DNA of 64,000 bases, from assembly GCF_007750395.1 (NCBI RefSeq), contig NZ_CP036281.1:2627001-2691000 (forward strand). Reading direction: 5' to 3'. Numbering within the stretch: position 1 is the first letter of the stretch; each line of letters opens with the position of its first letter. Shown in pieces: positions 44,123 through 54,312 of the stretch. A program made the position numbers and the translations under genes. This DNA is from Polystyrenella longa. GTDB taxonomy: Bacteria; Planctomycetota; Planctomycetia; Planctomycetales; Planctomycetaceae. The notes beneath the pieces are model-generated. The model made no database searches. It was not told the DNA's origin and worked only from the letters and a program-made list of their open reading frames with translations.

Positions 44123-44698
44123 TTCAAACGTCAAATTGCATGTGACCGATGCTTCGTCTGCGGAGCATCGGTTCGCAAGCGTTTGGAAATGCTAACTGCT
44201 TTAAATTGCTGGACTTAAACGGTCCCTCCCGCTTGCTTCGCGTGGAGATCTTCTTCGATTGAGGTAAAAACATCCTCACCCACCTGCTACCAGGATTCTT
44301 GGTGTAGTATGGACTCCGATATCCAGATTCTCGTTGAGAAAAGACTATACCGATATCCCCTGCCGAGCAACGGAAGAATTGTCATTAAGTCTGGTTGATT
44401 GGGGAGACGATGAAGAGATGTGGACGGAATAGCTTTTCACTAGTGCACATCACATCTTGTCCAAGGCATACTGGAAATTATCAAATATCGGATGAGCGTT
44501 GAAATCTATTCTCAGCATTCGATCCGAATTAGATTGGTGACGGGTTTCGCCGCTAAGCCGACGCTTTGACCTTTGAATTTTGCCGACGTGGACAGTCCGA
44601 TTTTCTAATTGCCTTCGAGAAGTCACCCGTTTAACGATGACTCAATAATTTTTCGTATTGCCCCATTTCCATTCGGTATAAACAAAGATAGTAGAATT
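44123..44698. other. intergenic region between MFS and chemoreceptor genes
   Basis: 576 bp without a credible ORF. It starts with the hairpin at 44145-44172. The chemoreceptor frame is open back to 44609, but no ribosome-binding site supports that start. Confidence 0.45.
44145..44172 (+). terminator. hairpin after the MFS gene, poor T-run
   Basis: ACCGATGCT-TCGTCTGCGG-AGCATCGGT, a perfect 9-bp stem, lies 23 bp past the MFS stop. Only TC follows, so it may act as a processing or rho-aided 3' end. Confidence 0.5.
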
Positions 44699-46762
44699 AT
44701 GACTACCTCCGGTAATCGTCCTGAATCAAATGGAAACATTTCTACCATCGATTCCACAGGTGATGTGGAATCTCTATTACGTCAGATCGAAGAACTGCGA
44801 TCCGAAACCCGGATAATGGGCGCTCAGACAGCAGCGATTAATAAATCGCAGGCAGTGATTGAATTCGAAATGGATGGCACGATTGTCACCGCGAATGAAA
44901 ACTTTCTCGGTGCGGTCGGTTACCGGTTGGACGAGATTCAAGGCAAACACCACAGCATATTTGTCGGACCCGAATATGCACGAAGTCCTGAATACAAAAA
45001 CTTCTGGGCGAAGTTGAATCGGGGCGAATTCGAATCTAAAGAGTACCAGCGATTCGGAAAGAATGGCAAAGAGATCTGGATTCAGGCTTCTTACAATCCG
45101 GTTTTCAATGATCAGGGAGATCCAATACGAGTAATCAAATACGCATCTGACATCACTGCTCAGAAAATGCAAAACGCTAATTACGAAGGGCAGATAAACG
45201 CGATCAGTAAGGCACAGGCAGTGATCGAGTTTAACATGGATGGGACAATCATCACTGCCAATGAGAATTTTCTGAATGCAGTTGGATACAAATTAACGGA
45301 AGTTCAGGGGCAACATCATCGAATCTTCGTTGAAGATCGTCTGGCCAGCAGTCGCGAATATAAAGATTTCTGGGCGAGATTGAATCGGGGTGAATATGAT
45401 TCTGGTGAATATCAGCGATTCGGAAAAGGTGGCAAGGAAATATGGATCCAAGCCTCTTACAACCCGATTCTCGATGCCAGTGGAAACCCGTTCAAAGTCG
45501 TAAAGTTTGCGACCGATGTTACTGCTCAGAAATTGCGAAATGCCGACTACCAGGGCCAGATCGAAGCAATCAGTAAGGCACAAGCGGTAATCGAATTTGA
45601 AATGGATGGAACTATTATCCAAGCGAACGAAAACTTTCTGTCGACGCTCGGATACTCTCTGGCTGAGGTTCAGGGACGTCATCACAGTATGTTTGTAGAG
45701 CCCTCGTTCAAAGAGTCTCGCGAGTATAAAGAGTTCTGGGAAAAGCTAAACCGGGGCGAGTTTGAGTCCAAGGAATACAAACGGATTGGCAAAGGGGGCA
45801 AAGCAGTTTGGATTCAGGCTTCTTACAATCCTATCTACGATATGAATGGCCGACCCTTTAAAGTCGTGAAATACGCCACGGATATTACCAGATCGACCTT
45901 GGCCAAAATGGCCGTTGCCGAACTCTCACGCGATTTCGAGATGAATATCGGTGCCGTTGTGGAAGGGGTAAAAGAAGCGGGGACTACATTGCAGGGAAGT
46001 TCCAAAAGCCTGGCAGTCGCGTCTGAAGAAACTGCTCGCCAATCGCAGGTCGTTTCTGAAGCAAGTAAACAAGCCAGCGACAATGTTGAATCTGTCTCGG
46101 GTGCCGCCAGCCAGTTATCGCAGTCGATTAACGAAATTGCTTCTCACGTTCAGGAAGCGTCACGAATGACGCAACAGGCTGTACGAGATGCTGACAGCAC
46201 GATTATCACTATGAACGAACTGGGGGCATCGAGTGTCGAGATTGGTCAGGTCATCAAAGTCATCACATCGATCGCTCAACAGACAAATCTCCTCGCTTTG
46301 AATGCAACTATCGAAGCGGCCCGAGCGGGAGAAGCGGGTAAAGGTTTCGCGGTTGTTGCGAACGAAGTGAAAGAACTCGCCCGTCAGACCGCCTCGGCGA
46401 CGGAAGACATCAGTCAGAAAATCGGAGCCATCCAGGGAGCGACCAGCGGAGCGGCTAGTGCAATCAAGGTGATTGGGGACAGCATTCGCAAGATCGACGA
46501 AATTTCCACCACGATCTCTGGTGCCGTGGAAGAACAGAATGCAGCAACGAATTCCATCGCCGGGAACGTTTCCGAAGCCTTTAAGGGAACGGAGGAAGTG
46601 ACGAACAATATCGCCAGTGTGTCGGAAGCAGCCGGGGAAGCTGGTAAAGGAGCGACCGAAGTTCTCGACGCCGCCAACCGTCTGGCCGATGAATCGTCGA
46701 CTTTGGAACAGATCACTCAGAGCTTCCTGCGAACCTTCCAGGAAAAAGTCTCTCAGATGTAA
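44699..46762 (+). CDS. soluble methyl-accepting chemotaxis protein with three PAS domains
   Basis: 687 residues from ATG 44699. Three PAS domains of 122 residues each follow one another (about residues 48-410), each with QAVIEF.MDGTI, ANENFL, LNRGE and GSYNP-like ASYNP, then a DIT/DVT end. The C-terminal signalling hairpin (about 420-687) has the tip region [21 protein letters not shown] and [11 protein letters not shown]. There is no membrane segment and no HAMP domain, so it is a cytoplasmic receptor that would control CheA through CheW. No C-terminal CheR-docking pentapeptide is visible. The CheX gene at 54313 is the only other chemotaxis gene in view. Confidence 0.93.
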   Translation: MTTSGNRPESNGNISTIDSTGDVESLLRQIEELRSETRIMGAQTAAINKSQAVIEFEMDGTIVTANENFLGAVGYRLDEIQGKHHSIFVGPEYARSPEYKNFWAKLNRGEFESKEYQRFGKNGKEIWIQASYNPVFNDQGDPIRVIKYASDITAQKMQNANYEGQINAISKAQAVIEFNMDGTIITANENFLNAVGYKLTEVQGQHHRIFVEDRLASSREYKDFWARLNRGEYDSGEYQRFGKGGKEIWIQASYNPILDASGNPFKVVKFATDVTAQKLRNADYQGQIEAISKAQAVIEFEMDGTIIQANENFLSTLGYSLAEVQGRHHSMFVEPSFKESREYKEFWEKLNRGEFESKEYKRIGKGGKAVWIQASYNPIYDMNGRPFKVVKYATDITRSTLAKMAVAELSRDFEMNIGAVVEGVKEAGTTLQGSSKSLAVASEETARQSQVVSEASKQASDNVESVSGAASQLSQSINEIASHVQEASRMTQQAVRDADSTIITMNELGASSVEIGQVIKVITSIAQQTNLLALNATIEAARAGEAGKGFAVVANEVKELARQTASATEDISQKIGAIQGATSGAASAIKVIGDSIRKIDEISTTISGAVEEQNAATNSIAGNVSEAFKGTEEVTNNIASVSEAAGEAGKGATEVLDAANRLADESSTLEQITQSFLRTFQEKVSQM
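44840..45937 (+). repeat. three tandem 366-bp PAS-coding repeats
   Basis: Units begin at 44840, 45206 and 45572, exactly 366 bp apart, each coding a PAS domain. They are clearly related at the protein level and still similar at the DNA level (for example GGCACAGGCAGTGAT-type starts), so the duplication is fairly recent or homogenised. Confidence 0.85.
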
Positions 46763-46812
46763 GTGGAACTACTTTTCTGACCGATTCTGTTTAAATAAAT
46801 CTGTATAAATAA

Positions 46813-46850
46813 AAAGGTGCTCACCGGTTGTTCGGAGAGCACCTTTTTTT
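46813..46850 (+). terminator. intrinsic terminator of the chemoreceptor gene
   Basis: AAAGGTGCTC pairs with GAGCACCTTT around a 14-nt loop, followed by T residues to 46850. It lies 50 bp after the stop. Confidence 0.92.
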
Positions 46851-46929
46851 CGTGTAGACCGGTGACCAGTTGGTATGATAGCAGAATTAAAGCTATGCAT
46901 CACCAATTGAGCACTCGGAAAGTAACCTC

Positions 46930-47802
46930 ATGATTTCTCGACTTCTTGTTTCTGTCCATACATTCGGACTCTGTTGTCTGATCATGAGCCTCTGGCTAGC
47001 CTGTACTTCATTCAGCTGCGGCGAAGAAGAGAGCGGCAAAAACCAGGTGGATCAGAAAGGGCTGATAGGGAAGGTGTTGGGGAAATCCATTTATCGGAGT
47101 GACGTTGTCGGAGAGACCGACAGTGAATTCAGGATTAACGTAGCATCCGCGTTTCTGAGCCCCCTCTTGGACAAATATAAAGAGGAGCACAAAGCGGAGA
47201 TTGATCCAACCGAGAAAGAGCTCATCATCGTGGCCGGGAATTTAGAGAAACGATTAGCAGAGGTGGAGAAGGAGGAAGGGGAATCGGAAGCATTAACTGA
47301 GCTTCAATCTGGAACCCCCTCCCCTGAAGCACAACTCAAAATGTTGGAAGATGCATTGATCGAAGTCAAAAACTTCTCGCCTGAGGAACAGGAGGAGATA
47401 GAGCAGCATAAGGAACTGCTTGATCAATACTCGAAGCGAATTGAACTCTTACGAAAAGAGATCCAGTACCCTTCCTACCGATTGGCGATCTTCATGTTCG
47501 GTCACTGGAAGTTCCAGAAACATCTCTACGACGAATTTGGTGGCGGTCGTGTGATGTGGCAGCAACGGGGAGTCGAAGCGTTCGACGCAACTCATAACCT
47601 GATTAAGCAATTTGAGGAAGAAAAGCAGTTCGAGGTTTTCGATCCCAAGGTGCGCGAGGAGCTCTATCACTACTGGACTCGCGAAGATAGCCCCTTTTTA
47701 ACGGCGGATCCGGAGAGGGTCAAAGAATCCTTCCTCCAGCCCGAATGGCTGAAGGGGATTGAATTCGACTCGGAAGAATCGGAGGAGAAAAAGCCTGAGT
47801 AG
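46930..47802 (+). CDS. secreted hypothetical protein, weakly SurA-like
   Basis: 290 residues. A hydrophobic N-terminus (residues 1-30, LCCLIMSLWLACTSFSCGEE) looks like a signal peptide, perhaps of a lipoprotein. The mature chain starts KGLIGKVLGKSIYRSDVVGE, which resembles the opening strand of SurA/PpiC-type chaperone domains, and continues with helices rich in Glu and Lys. The rest includes LYDEFGGGRVMWQQRGVEAFDA, which I do not recognise. No rotamase domain is visible. It may be a planctomycete-specific periplasmic protein; function unknown. Confidence 0.55.
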   Translation: MISRLLVSVHTFGLCCLIMSLWLACTSFSCGEEESGKNQVDQKGLIGKVLGKSIYRSDVVGETDSEFRINVASAFLSPLLDKYKEEHKAEIDPTEKELIIVAGNLEKRLAEVEKEEGESEALTELQSGTPSPEAQLKMLEDALIEVKNFSPEEQEEIEQHKELLDQYSKRIELLRKEIQYPSYRLAIFMFGHWKFQKHLYDEFGGGRVMWQQRGVEAFDATHNLIKQFEEEKQFEVFDPKVREELYHYWTREDSPFLTADPERVKESFLQPEWLKGIEFDSEESEEKKPE

Positions 47803-47808
47803 GAAGGC

Positions 47809-48084
47809 CTACTTTAAAGCTTTGCCTGATTCGATATCTTTGACCAGTTCGGCCAGAATGGCGGGATCTTCCTTTTCAAGGATGTGCGCAATTCGGCTTT
47901 TGGGAACTTCGAGGCGTTCCATCATCTTTTCGGCCCGCTCCCAGTGCTTGGCCTTCTTCTTTTCGCTGGTTTCCAGGTAAAGGTTGGTCACGAGTTCACT
48001 CAACTTCTGTGAGTCGATGGACTCCCGGTTGTCGTAGTACCGGCCAATGATTTTTTTCTGATGTTCCGAATAATCACGACTCAT
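47809..48084 (-). CDS. small conserved-looking hypothetical protein
   Basis: 91 residues from the ATG at 48084 (MSRDYSEHQKKIIGRYYDN), with AAAGGTCG about 6 nt ahead; the frame is open to 48195 without support. It is highly charged and helical: a motif RYYDNRESIDSQKLSELV is followed by KHWERAEKMMERLEV and RIAHILEKEDPAILAELVKDI. No membrane segment. I do not know a family, though the composition is that of a genuine soluble protein. It ends 6 bp from the stop of the convergent gene. Confidence 0.6.
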   Translation of the reverse strand: MSRDYSEHQKKIIGRYYDNRESIDSQKLSELVTNLYLETSEKKKAKHWERAEKMMERLEVPKSRIAHILEKEDPAILAELVKDIESGKALK

Positions 48085-48206
48085 GAAGTCGACCTTTTTT
48101 AAAAATCGAGAGTAGGTAATGCAGTGTTGTGACTGACGAATTTGTAACGTCAGGCGATATAGACTGTTTTCAATTCCTGATATGGTTTTCGGCAACCCAG
48201 GGCACT

Positions 48207-49304
48207 TTATTGAGCTCGTTTGTAAAACGGAAGAGGCACTACCTGAGCCGGCTGCCGTTTACCCCGAACATCGACTTCGAGTCTTTGTCCCGTCTCAGCG
48301 AGATCGGCTCGCAGATAACCCATCCCGATTGATTCCTGAAGTGTCGGGCTGAACGTGCCGGAAGTGACTTCCCCGACCTGTTCCTCGCCCAGAAAGAGCA
48401 GCGCTCCCTCTCTTGCAATGCGACGCCCTTCCAACTGGAGACCGACTCGTTTGACCGTTCGTGGCGATTCGGTTCGCTTTACGAGAACATCATGGCCGAT
48501 GAAATTGGTCCCTTTCAAGTGAACCCCAAATCGAAGTCCGGCGGTGATCGGATCGATCTCTTCGTTCAGTTCGTGCCCATACAATGGCATGGCTGCTTCA
48601 AGCCGCAAAGTGTCTCGACAACCCAAACCGGCGGCGGTGATACCAAATTCGCTTCCGGCCTCCATCAATGCTTTCCAGAGGAACAGTCCTTCATCAGAGG
48701 GAAGAATGACTTCGTATCCATCTTCTCCGGTGTAGCCTGTACGGCTCAGCAGAACGGGTTTATCGAACAGCGTTGTTTCGATGAGTTGGTAATAACCTAA
48801 TTGGCTTAAATCAGCAGGTGTATGTGGTTGCAGGATGTCGATCGCCCGAGGCCCCTGCAGAGCACACATAAACTGTTCAGTAGTTTTGTCTTCGATGGTA
48901 ACGGTGTAACCCGTTTGGTGCTGATGAAGCCAGTTCACGATTTTCTCGCGATTGGAGGCGTTCACAACCAGCATGAACTGGTTGGCCAGGCGGTACAACA
49001 GGACGTCATCCAGAATTCCCCCCTGCTCATTCAACACGAAACCATATTTAACCTGTCCAACTTCCAGTTTAGAAGCGTTTAACGTCAGTACATGTGACAG
49101 GAAAGCTTCTGCATCGTCGCCCGAGAACCAGAGCCGTCCCATGTGGGCGACGTCAAACAGCCCAGCCCGTTGCCGGACGGCTTCGTGCTCAAGTACAATC
49201 GTGGTGTACTGAATGGGCATCTCCCATCCAGCAAAGTCGACCATCCGGCCATCCTGTTCCACATGCCATTCGTGGCAAGCTGTCTTTAAACCTGTCTCAG
49301 TCAT
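48207..49304 (-). CDS. gcvT: glycine cleavage system T protein (aminomethyltransferase)
   Basis: 365 residues. MVDFAGWEMPIQY, GLFDVAHMGRLWFSG, YGFVLNEQGGILDDVLLY, and LSRTGYTGEDGYEVILPS are family signatures, and the C-terminal barrel has GEVTSGTFSPTL. It transfers the methylene group of the H-protein-bound intermediate to tetrahydrofolate, releasing ammonia. It is 33 kb from gcvH-gcvPA-gcvPB, so the system is split across two loci. No other folate or glycine gene is beside it. Confidence 0.95.
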   Translation of the reverse strand: MTETGLKTACHEWHVEQDGRMVDFAGWEMPIQYTTIVLEHEAVRQRAGLFDVAHMGRLWFSGDDAEAFLSHVLTLNASKLEVGQVKYGFVLNEQGGILDDVLLYRLANQFMLVVNASNREKIVNWLHQHQTGYTVTIEDKTTEQFMCALQGPRAIDILQPHTPADLSQLGYYQLIETTLFDKPVLLSRTGYTGEDGYEVILPSDEGLFLWKALMEAGSEFGITAAGLGCRDTLRLEAAMPLYGHELNEEIDPITAGLRFGVHLKGTNFIGHDVLVKRTESPRTVKRVGLQLEGRRIAREGALLFLGEEQVGEVTSGTFSPTLQESIGMGYLRADLAETGQRLEVDVRGKRQPAQVVPLPFYKRAQ

Positions 49305-49575
49305 CAGTTCCTGTTTCCTCTTGAATGCATATCTCTCTGGTTTCGCTCAGCCACTCCGGCGACAAAACAGAGCTGTCCGAATTGTAGCGAAGCCTGCCGC
49401 AAATCTGCAGACAAGTGTTGCCGTTTTTCATTGAAAACAGCGATCCTGTCGATCCAGCCTTGTTCTATAGTGTTCCACTCTGTTCGAAGCGGTTATGGTG
49501 GAAAGAGTAATAGCTCGCTTCCTATCCCTCGATAGTGCTCATGTCGTTCCGATTCTGGAGACTTGAAAAATAATC

Positions 49576-50958
49576 ATGTTAATTCCAACGCATCAACTTC
49601 ATACGTATCTGACAGGACTCGTACTTACTTTCATCTTATCAGTATCTATTTCGGCAGCAGATGAATCTGCAGAAGTGGAAGTGCAGCGACCTCCGAATAT
49701 TCTGTTGATCACGGCCGATAACCTGGGCTATGGAGATCTTGGGTGCTACGGCAACGAGATAATGCAGACTCCACACCTTGATCAGTTAGCCCGGGAAGGG
49801 ATGCGCTGTACCAGTTTTTATACGGCCTCCCCCACCTGCACTGTCTCCCGGGCCACGTTACTGACGGGACGATATCCTCAACGGATTGGCTTGAATCATC
49901 AATTGAGTCGTGAGGAAAACTACGCCGCAGGTTTATCGCTGAAAGAAAAACTCATTCCGGAATATCTGAAACCGCTGGGATACAGGACGGCCTGTTTCGG
50001 GAAATGGAATATCGGATTTGGTGAAGGTTACCGACCTACCGAGCGTGGTTTTGATACATTCTTCGGGTTCGCTGCAGGAAACATCGATTACTACCGATAC
50101 GTCTATAATGGTCGCCACGATCTCTGGCGGAACGAAGAGGAAGTATTTGAAGAGGGATACAGTACCGACCTCTTTGCGGACGCTGCCTGTGAATATATCG
50201 AACAGGAAAATAAACGTCCATTCTTCATTTATCTTCCATTTAATGCGCCGCATTTTCCGAGCGTTGGGAACAAACAACCTGGAGAACCGAATGAGTGGCA
50301 GGCTCCCGTGTGGGCATTTGAAAAATATAATTACGATCCGGATACGGACGATCCTCAACAACGTTACCGGGCCGTGGTAACTGCACTTGATGCGGCGATC
50401 GGACGAGTGCTACAGCAGCTTGAAACATCGGGCGTTGCCGAAAATACGTTGGTTATCTGGTATTCCGACAATGGTGCATTCATGTTGAAAGACCGTGGCT
50501 TGGAAGTGAGTACGAATCATCCTCTGCGAGAAGGAGGAGTCACGTTATGGGAGGGTGGGATCCGAGTCCCCTGTATTATTCGGTTCCCCGGTGAAATCAA
50601 GGCTGATCAAGTTATGAACGATCCATTCATCAGTTTGGATCTTCTTCCGACATTGGTTCAAATTGCTGGCGGCTCTCTCAAAGGGGAACCTCAATCTGAT
50701 GGACAGGATGTCTGGCCGTTAATGACTGGGGTTTCCAGTCCGAAGAACGCCCGTCCGTTCTTCTTTGAATTCCGTCAATACAGCGCTCTACGGCAGGGGA
50801 AATATAAGATTATCCGAGAAAAACCAACGCAGGACTTTCAATTGTTTGATTTGACAACGGATCTCGCGGAGAGCAAGGATCTTTCCCGTCAACAACCTTC
50901 AGTTCGTGCAGAACTCGTAAGTCAGTTTGAGATCTGGAAAAGTCAATTCGAAGAATAA
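49576..50958 (+). CDS. secreted sulfatase, formylglycine type
   Basis: 460 residues. Signal peptide at residues 1-27 (LVLTFILSVSISAADE). The sulfatase motif is PTCTVSRATLLTGRYPQ with the cysteine at residue 88 that would be converted to formylglycine; it reads C-T-V-S-R where C-x-P-S-R or C-x-A-S-R is usual. The metal-binding start is TADNLGYGDLGCYG, with Asn where most have a second Asp. Later YSDNGAF and the C-terminal domain are intact. Planctomycetes have many sulfatases for marine sulfated polysaccharides; substrate unknown. The beta-propeller gene follows after 27 bp, probably an operon. Confidence 0.92.
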   Translation: MLIPTHQLHTYLTGLVLTFILSVSISAADESAEVEVQRPPNILLITADNLGYGDLGCYGNEIMQTPHLDQLAREGMRCTSFYTASPTCTVSRATLLTGRYPQRIGLNHQLSREENYAAGLSLKEKLIPEYLKPLGYRTACFGKWNIGFGEGYRPTERGFDTFFGFAAGNIDYYRYVYNGRHDLWRNEEEVFEEGYSTDLFADAACEYIEQENKRPFFIYLPFNAPHFPSVGNKQPGEPNEWQAPVWAFEKYNYDPDTDDPQQRYRAVVTALDAAIGRVLQQLETSGVAENTLVIWYSDNGAFMLKDRGLEVSTNHPLREGGVTLWEGGIRVPCIIRFPGEIKADQVMNDPFISLDLLPTLVQIAGGSLKGEPQSDGQDVWPLMTGVSSPKNARPFFFEFRQYSALRQGKYKIIREKPTQDFQLFDLTTDLAESKDLSRQQPSVRAELVSQFEIWKSQFEE

Positions 50959-50985
50959 ATCCTTCACTCGCCAGGGAGCGATGTT

Positions 50986-52185
50986 ATGTCTTTAAAATCG
51001 ATATTCGCGCGGACGACTTTATTGTTGATCGCTCTCGGGGTTAACTTGATGTCGGCTGATTCTATTTGTGCAGCGGAGCCTGAACTTTCCAAACTCAAGA
51101 TTGGATATACAGAACTTCGCACGAATCTTCCCGGAGGTCGGCATGCCAATGTGCGAACGTTTCGGGCGGCGATTTCTCAGGCGGATGGTTCAGATAAGCT
51201 TCTTGTTGCCGAATCTTTGGTTGATAATCAGGATGTCTGGACACAGTTCGCGGGCTGGTCGCCCGATGGTCGACAGGCGATTATTCTCCGGGGTTGGCAG
51301 GATCCACAAAACGCAACGTGGGAAGAAGAACACAAGAGATTCCGAATGGAGAAAGGGAAATGGGAACTGGATACCATCCTCTACGACCTTGAATCAGGAG
51401 CAATGTTGAATGTGTCGGATGTGGAACGCGTCAGTCACTATAATGGTGGACTCTTTTATCTTCCGGACAACGCAGGCTTGGGGTTCACGCCGCTTATTGA
51501 TGGAAAATCGCAAACGTATTTGATGGATTTGGATGGTAGCAATAAACGGAATGTGACGGGTGAGGATAGTGGTTTCGCCTATGGCTACTCCGCCAGCCCC
51601 CAAGGGGACCTGATCAGCTACCATGAAAATTATCAGATTTTTCTCTCTCAACCGGATGGTTCGGGAAAGATGCAGATCGAAACGGGAAACTCTTTTAATT
51701 TTGGTCCGAGTTGGTCCCCGGATGGGGAATGGATCATGTTTCTGAGTGGCAAACATTATCAAAGCAACCCTTACCTTGTTCGTCGAGACGGGACTGGTCT
51801 ACGAAAACTGGTCGATCTCGGCGGATACGAAAGCCATATCCTGTTTCTTGATGTTCCTGATTACCATCAGGGGAGCAGTGATCTGCCTGTCTGGTCGACG
51901 GATGGCAAGTTGGTCTTCTATACCGCAATAGTGAATGAGAATGTAGAACTCTTCCAATGCTCGCTTGCGGGAGAAGTCACTCAATTGACGAATAGCCCCA
52001 GTGGGACATTGCACTACCATCCACAACCCTCTCCCGATGGTAAATGGTTGCTGTATGGTTCAATGCGAAAGGGAGTGCGTCAATTGGTGGTCATGAATGT
52101 CGAGAATCGGACCGAGTTTGAGGTCACTCACCTAAGTAAAGGCCATGCCGCGATGTGGCCGCATTGGTGTCCTTATGGAGAATAA
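50986..52185 (+). CDS. secreted TolB/PD40-like beta-propeller protein
   Basis: 399 residues. Signal peptide at residues 1-30 (LLLIALGVNLMSADSICAAE). The rest is built from PD40/WD40-like blades, each with a W/S-P-D-G-K type turn: AGWSPDGRQAIIL, PSWSPDGEWIMFLSG, PVWSTDGKLVFYT and PQPSPDGKWLLYGS. Such TolB-like propellers bind sugars or proteins. It sits 27 bp after the sulfatase gene on the same strand, so it probably works in the same extracellular polysaccharide process. No catalytic residues are evident. A strong terminator follows. Confidence 0.82.
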   Translation: MSLKSIFARTTLLLIALGVNLMSADSICAAEPELSKLKIGYTELRTNLPGGRHANVRTFRAAISQADGSDKLLVAESLVDNQDVWTQFAGWSPDGRQAIILRGWQDPQNATWEEEHKRFRMEKGKWELDTILYDLESGAMLNVSDVERVSHYNGGLFYLPDNAGLGFTPLIDGKSQTYLMDLDGSNKRNVTGEDSGFAYGYSASPQGDLISYHENYQIFLSQPDGSGKMQIETGNSFNFGPSWSPDGEWIMFLSGKHYQSNPYLVRRDGTGLRKLVDLGGYESHILFLDVPDYHQGSSDLPVWSTDGKLVFYTAIVNENVELFQCSLAGEVTQLTNSPSGTLHYHPQPSPDGKWLLYGSMRKGVRQLVVMNVENRTEFEVTHLSKGHAAMWPHWCPYGE

Positions 52186-52238
52186 ACAATCGGGAAAATC
52201 TGGGCTCCCAGCGTCTATGAAAACATCTATGAAAAAGA

Positions 52239-52274
52239 AAAAGCGGAACCTTTCCGGGAAAAGGTCCCGCTTTT
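52239..52274. terminator. bidirectional intrinsic terminator
   Basis: AAAAGCGG-A-ACCTTT, loop CCGGGA, AAAGGT-C-CCGCTTTT: a 14-bp stem with one A-C mismatch and A/T runs at both ends. It separates the sulfatase/propeller pair from the convergent sthA. Confidence 0.9.
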
Positions 52275-52311
52275 CTGCGAGATGGTGTGAGCAGGTCGCT
52301 CACCTGGGGGA

Positions 52312-53862
52312 TTACTTCTCGGCTTCCATAGTGGCAACCACCTGTTGCTGTTCGCTGACGGGGGCCTCTTCTTCCTGGCTCACTTCACTATCCTCAGATA
52401 GTTTGGCATCGCCAGTTAAGTTTTTCTGTTCTGCTTCGGCAGTTTTGTAAGAACTCTCTGACAACTCCAGGTCGAGTTGGAGTTTGTTCAAACCGTCGAA
52501 CGCAGCCACCTTGTAGGATTCCGACATGGTGGGGTAATTGAAAACAGTGTCGCGGAAATACTCAATCGTTCCGTCGAATGCCATGACAGCCTGGCCGATG
52601 TGTGTCAGCTCTGTTGCTGATTCACCGATGCAGTGGACGCCGAGCAGTTTCTTGGTTTCGCGATGGAAGAGAATCTTCAACATTCCGTGAACGTCACCCG
52701 AGATATGTCCCCGTGCGATTTCATGGTAACGGGCCACACCAACTTCGTAAGGAACTTTATCCTGTGTCAGTTGGTGCTCCGTTTTTCCGATCATCGAGAT
52801 CTCGGGAATCGTGTAGAGCCCGTAAGGGAGTTGGTCGACGTGGTCGTACTTTTTGTTAAACATGTTGCAGACAGCACGACGGCCCTGCTCCATGGATGTA
52901 CTGGCCAGTGCCGGGAAGCCGACGATGTCACCCACCCCATATATGTGGGGTTGCCAGGTGCGGAAGTTCTCGTCACACCACAGTCGGCCACGTTCATCCG
53001 TTTTCAGTCCGGCGGCGGGAAGATCGAGTTCATCGACATCACCTACACGACCAGCGCTGAATAAAGCAGTATCGGCGATGAGTCGTTTTCCACTTTCCAA
53101 TTGAACTACCACGGATCCATTACGTTGGCGGTCCATACTGGTGACATCTTCCCCCAGTCGCATCACCATTTCGAGTGAGCGGGCATGGTAAAGAAGTGTT
53201 TCAATCACTTCCCTATCGCAGAAATCGAGCAGTCTTTCGCGTCCATCGACGACAGTCACTTCAACGCCCAGAATGGCGAACATAATGGCATATTCAATTC
53301 CTATGACGCCACCACCGACGACGATCATCGACCGGGGAATATCTTCCAGGTCCAAAATCTGATCGGTGTCGAAGATTGATTTTCCATCGAAATCCATATG
53401 ATCGGGGCGAGCTGGTTTGGTTCCGCAGGCGATCAGAATCTTGTCGCCTGTGATTGAATGGTCCACATCGCCTTTTTTGGTCAGAATGCCAACGGTGTGC
53501 TCGTCCAGAAATTGAGCGTCTCCACAATGGACATCGATTCCGTTACGTTCCAACTGGTCGTGAATCAAATCGCGTTCATGCTGTGTGACTTGGGCGATTT
53601 TCTTACGGAGGTCGTCCATTTTGATGTGGCGTTTGCGACGATACAGCTCTGAATAAACTTCTCGCTGGCGATAGCCAGTCAAGTGCATGATTGCTTCACG
53701 CATTGTTTTGGAGGGAATCGTTCCCGTGTGCAGGCAGACGCCTCCCAGTCGATTGAGTTGTCGCTCGATGAGAGCGACTTTTTTGCCCATCTTAGAGGCG
53801 GCAATCGCTCCTTTGTGGCCTGCCGGTCCACTACCAATCACAATGAGATCATAATGTTTCAT
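52312..53862 (-). CDS. sthA: soluble NAD(P) transhydrogenase
   Basis: 516 residues. A flavoprotein of the disulfide reductase family: FAD-binding VIGSGPAGHKGAIAAS, the redox-loop position GGVCLHTGTIPSKT with one cysteine instead of the CxxxxC pair (as in E. coli SthA, GGxCTHxGTIPSK), NAD-binding VVGGGVIGIEYA, and the dimerisation domain at the end. It passes hydride between NADH and NADPH. The first 465 residues match the family; the last 50 are a Glu/Ser/Gln-rich acidic tail that SthA proteins usually lack. Monocistronic. Confidence 0.93.
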   Translation of the reverse strand: MKHYDLIVIGSGPAGHKGAIAASKMGKKVALIERQLNRLGGVCLHTGTIPSKTMREAIMHLTGYRQREVYSELYRRKRHIKMDDLRKKIAQVTQHERDLIHDQLERNGIDVHCGDAQFLDEHTVGILTKKGDVDHSITGDKILIACGTKPARPDHMDFDGKSIFDTDQILDLEDIPRSMIVVGGGVIGIEYAIMFAILGVEVTVVDGRERLLDFCDREVIETLLYHARSLEMVMRLGEDVTSMDRQRNGSVVVQLESGKRLIADTALFSAGRVGDVDELDLPAAGLKTDERGRLWCDENFRTWQPHIYGVGDIVGFPALASTSMEQGRRAVCNMFNKKYDHVDQLPYGLYTIPEISMIGKTEHQLTQDKVPYEVGVARYHEIARGHISGDVHGMLKILFHRETKKLLGVHCIGESATELTHIGQAVMAFDGTIEYFRDTVFNYPTMSESYKVAAFDGLNKLQLDLELSESSYKTAEAEQKNLTGDAKLSEDSEVSQEEEAPVSEQQQVVATMEAEK

Positions 53863-54312
53863 GAAACAACCAGTACGCTAAGAGATGAATTGAGGGGATG
53901 AAGTGCATCAGTTCGACGACGAAAGTTCCACTTGTCGAAGATCCCGGAACTAAAGATCAGCAGCACGATGCTTGGTACCCAAAGCAGTCGCAGCAGGAAC
54001 TTCAGCGCGCGAAATAATATAGTGTTAGTTTTTATCGATCCCGAAGGACGCGGGGTTTAACCGTATTCAGAAGGAATACGTAAGATCGGCGGCATCTGGG
54101 TAGAAATGACGATTGAACCGAATTTAAGGGTAGCTGAGACCGCGCAAGATGGAAGTGAGATGCGAAGACAGTCGTTCCCGTCCCTGAAAAAGTGGACGTA
54201 ACATTTCCGCAGAAGAGGCAAAGTGCGAAAGAAGCGATCATCGACGTTTCAAGCTCAAGCGTCGGCAGCGTGCTATAAGCTCCGATTCAGCGACGAGAAT
54301 CGAGGATGAGAT
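53863..54312. other. intergenic region between sthA and cheX
   Basis: 450 bp without a credible ORF. A small hairpin GTATTC-AGAAG-GAATAC is present near 54064-54080. The left end should carry the promoter of sthA. Confidence 0.45.
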
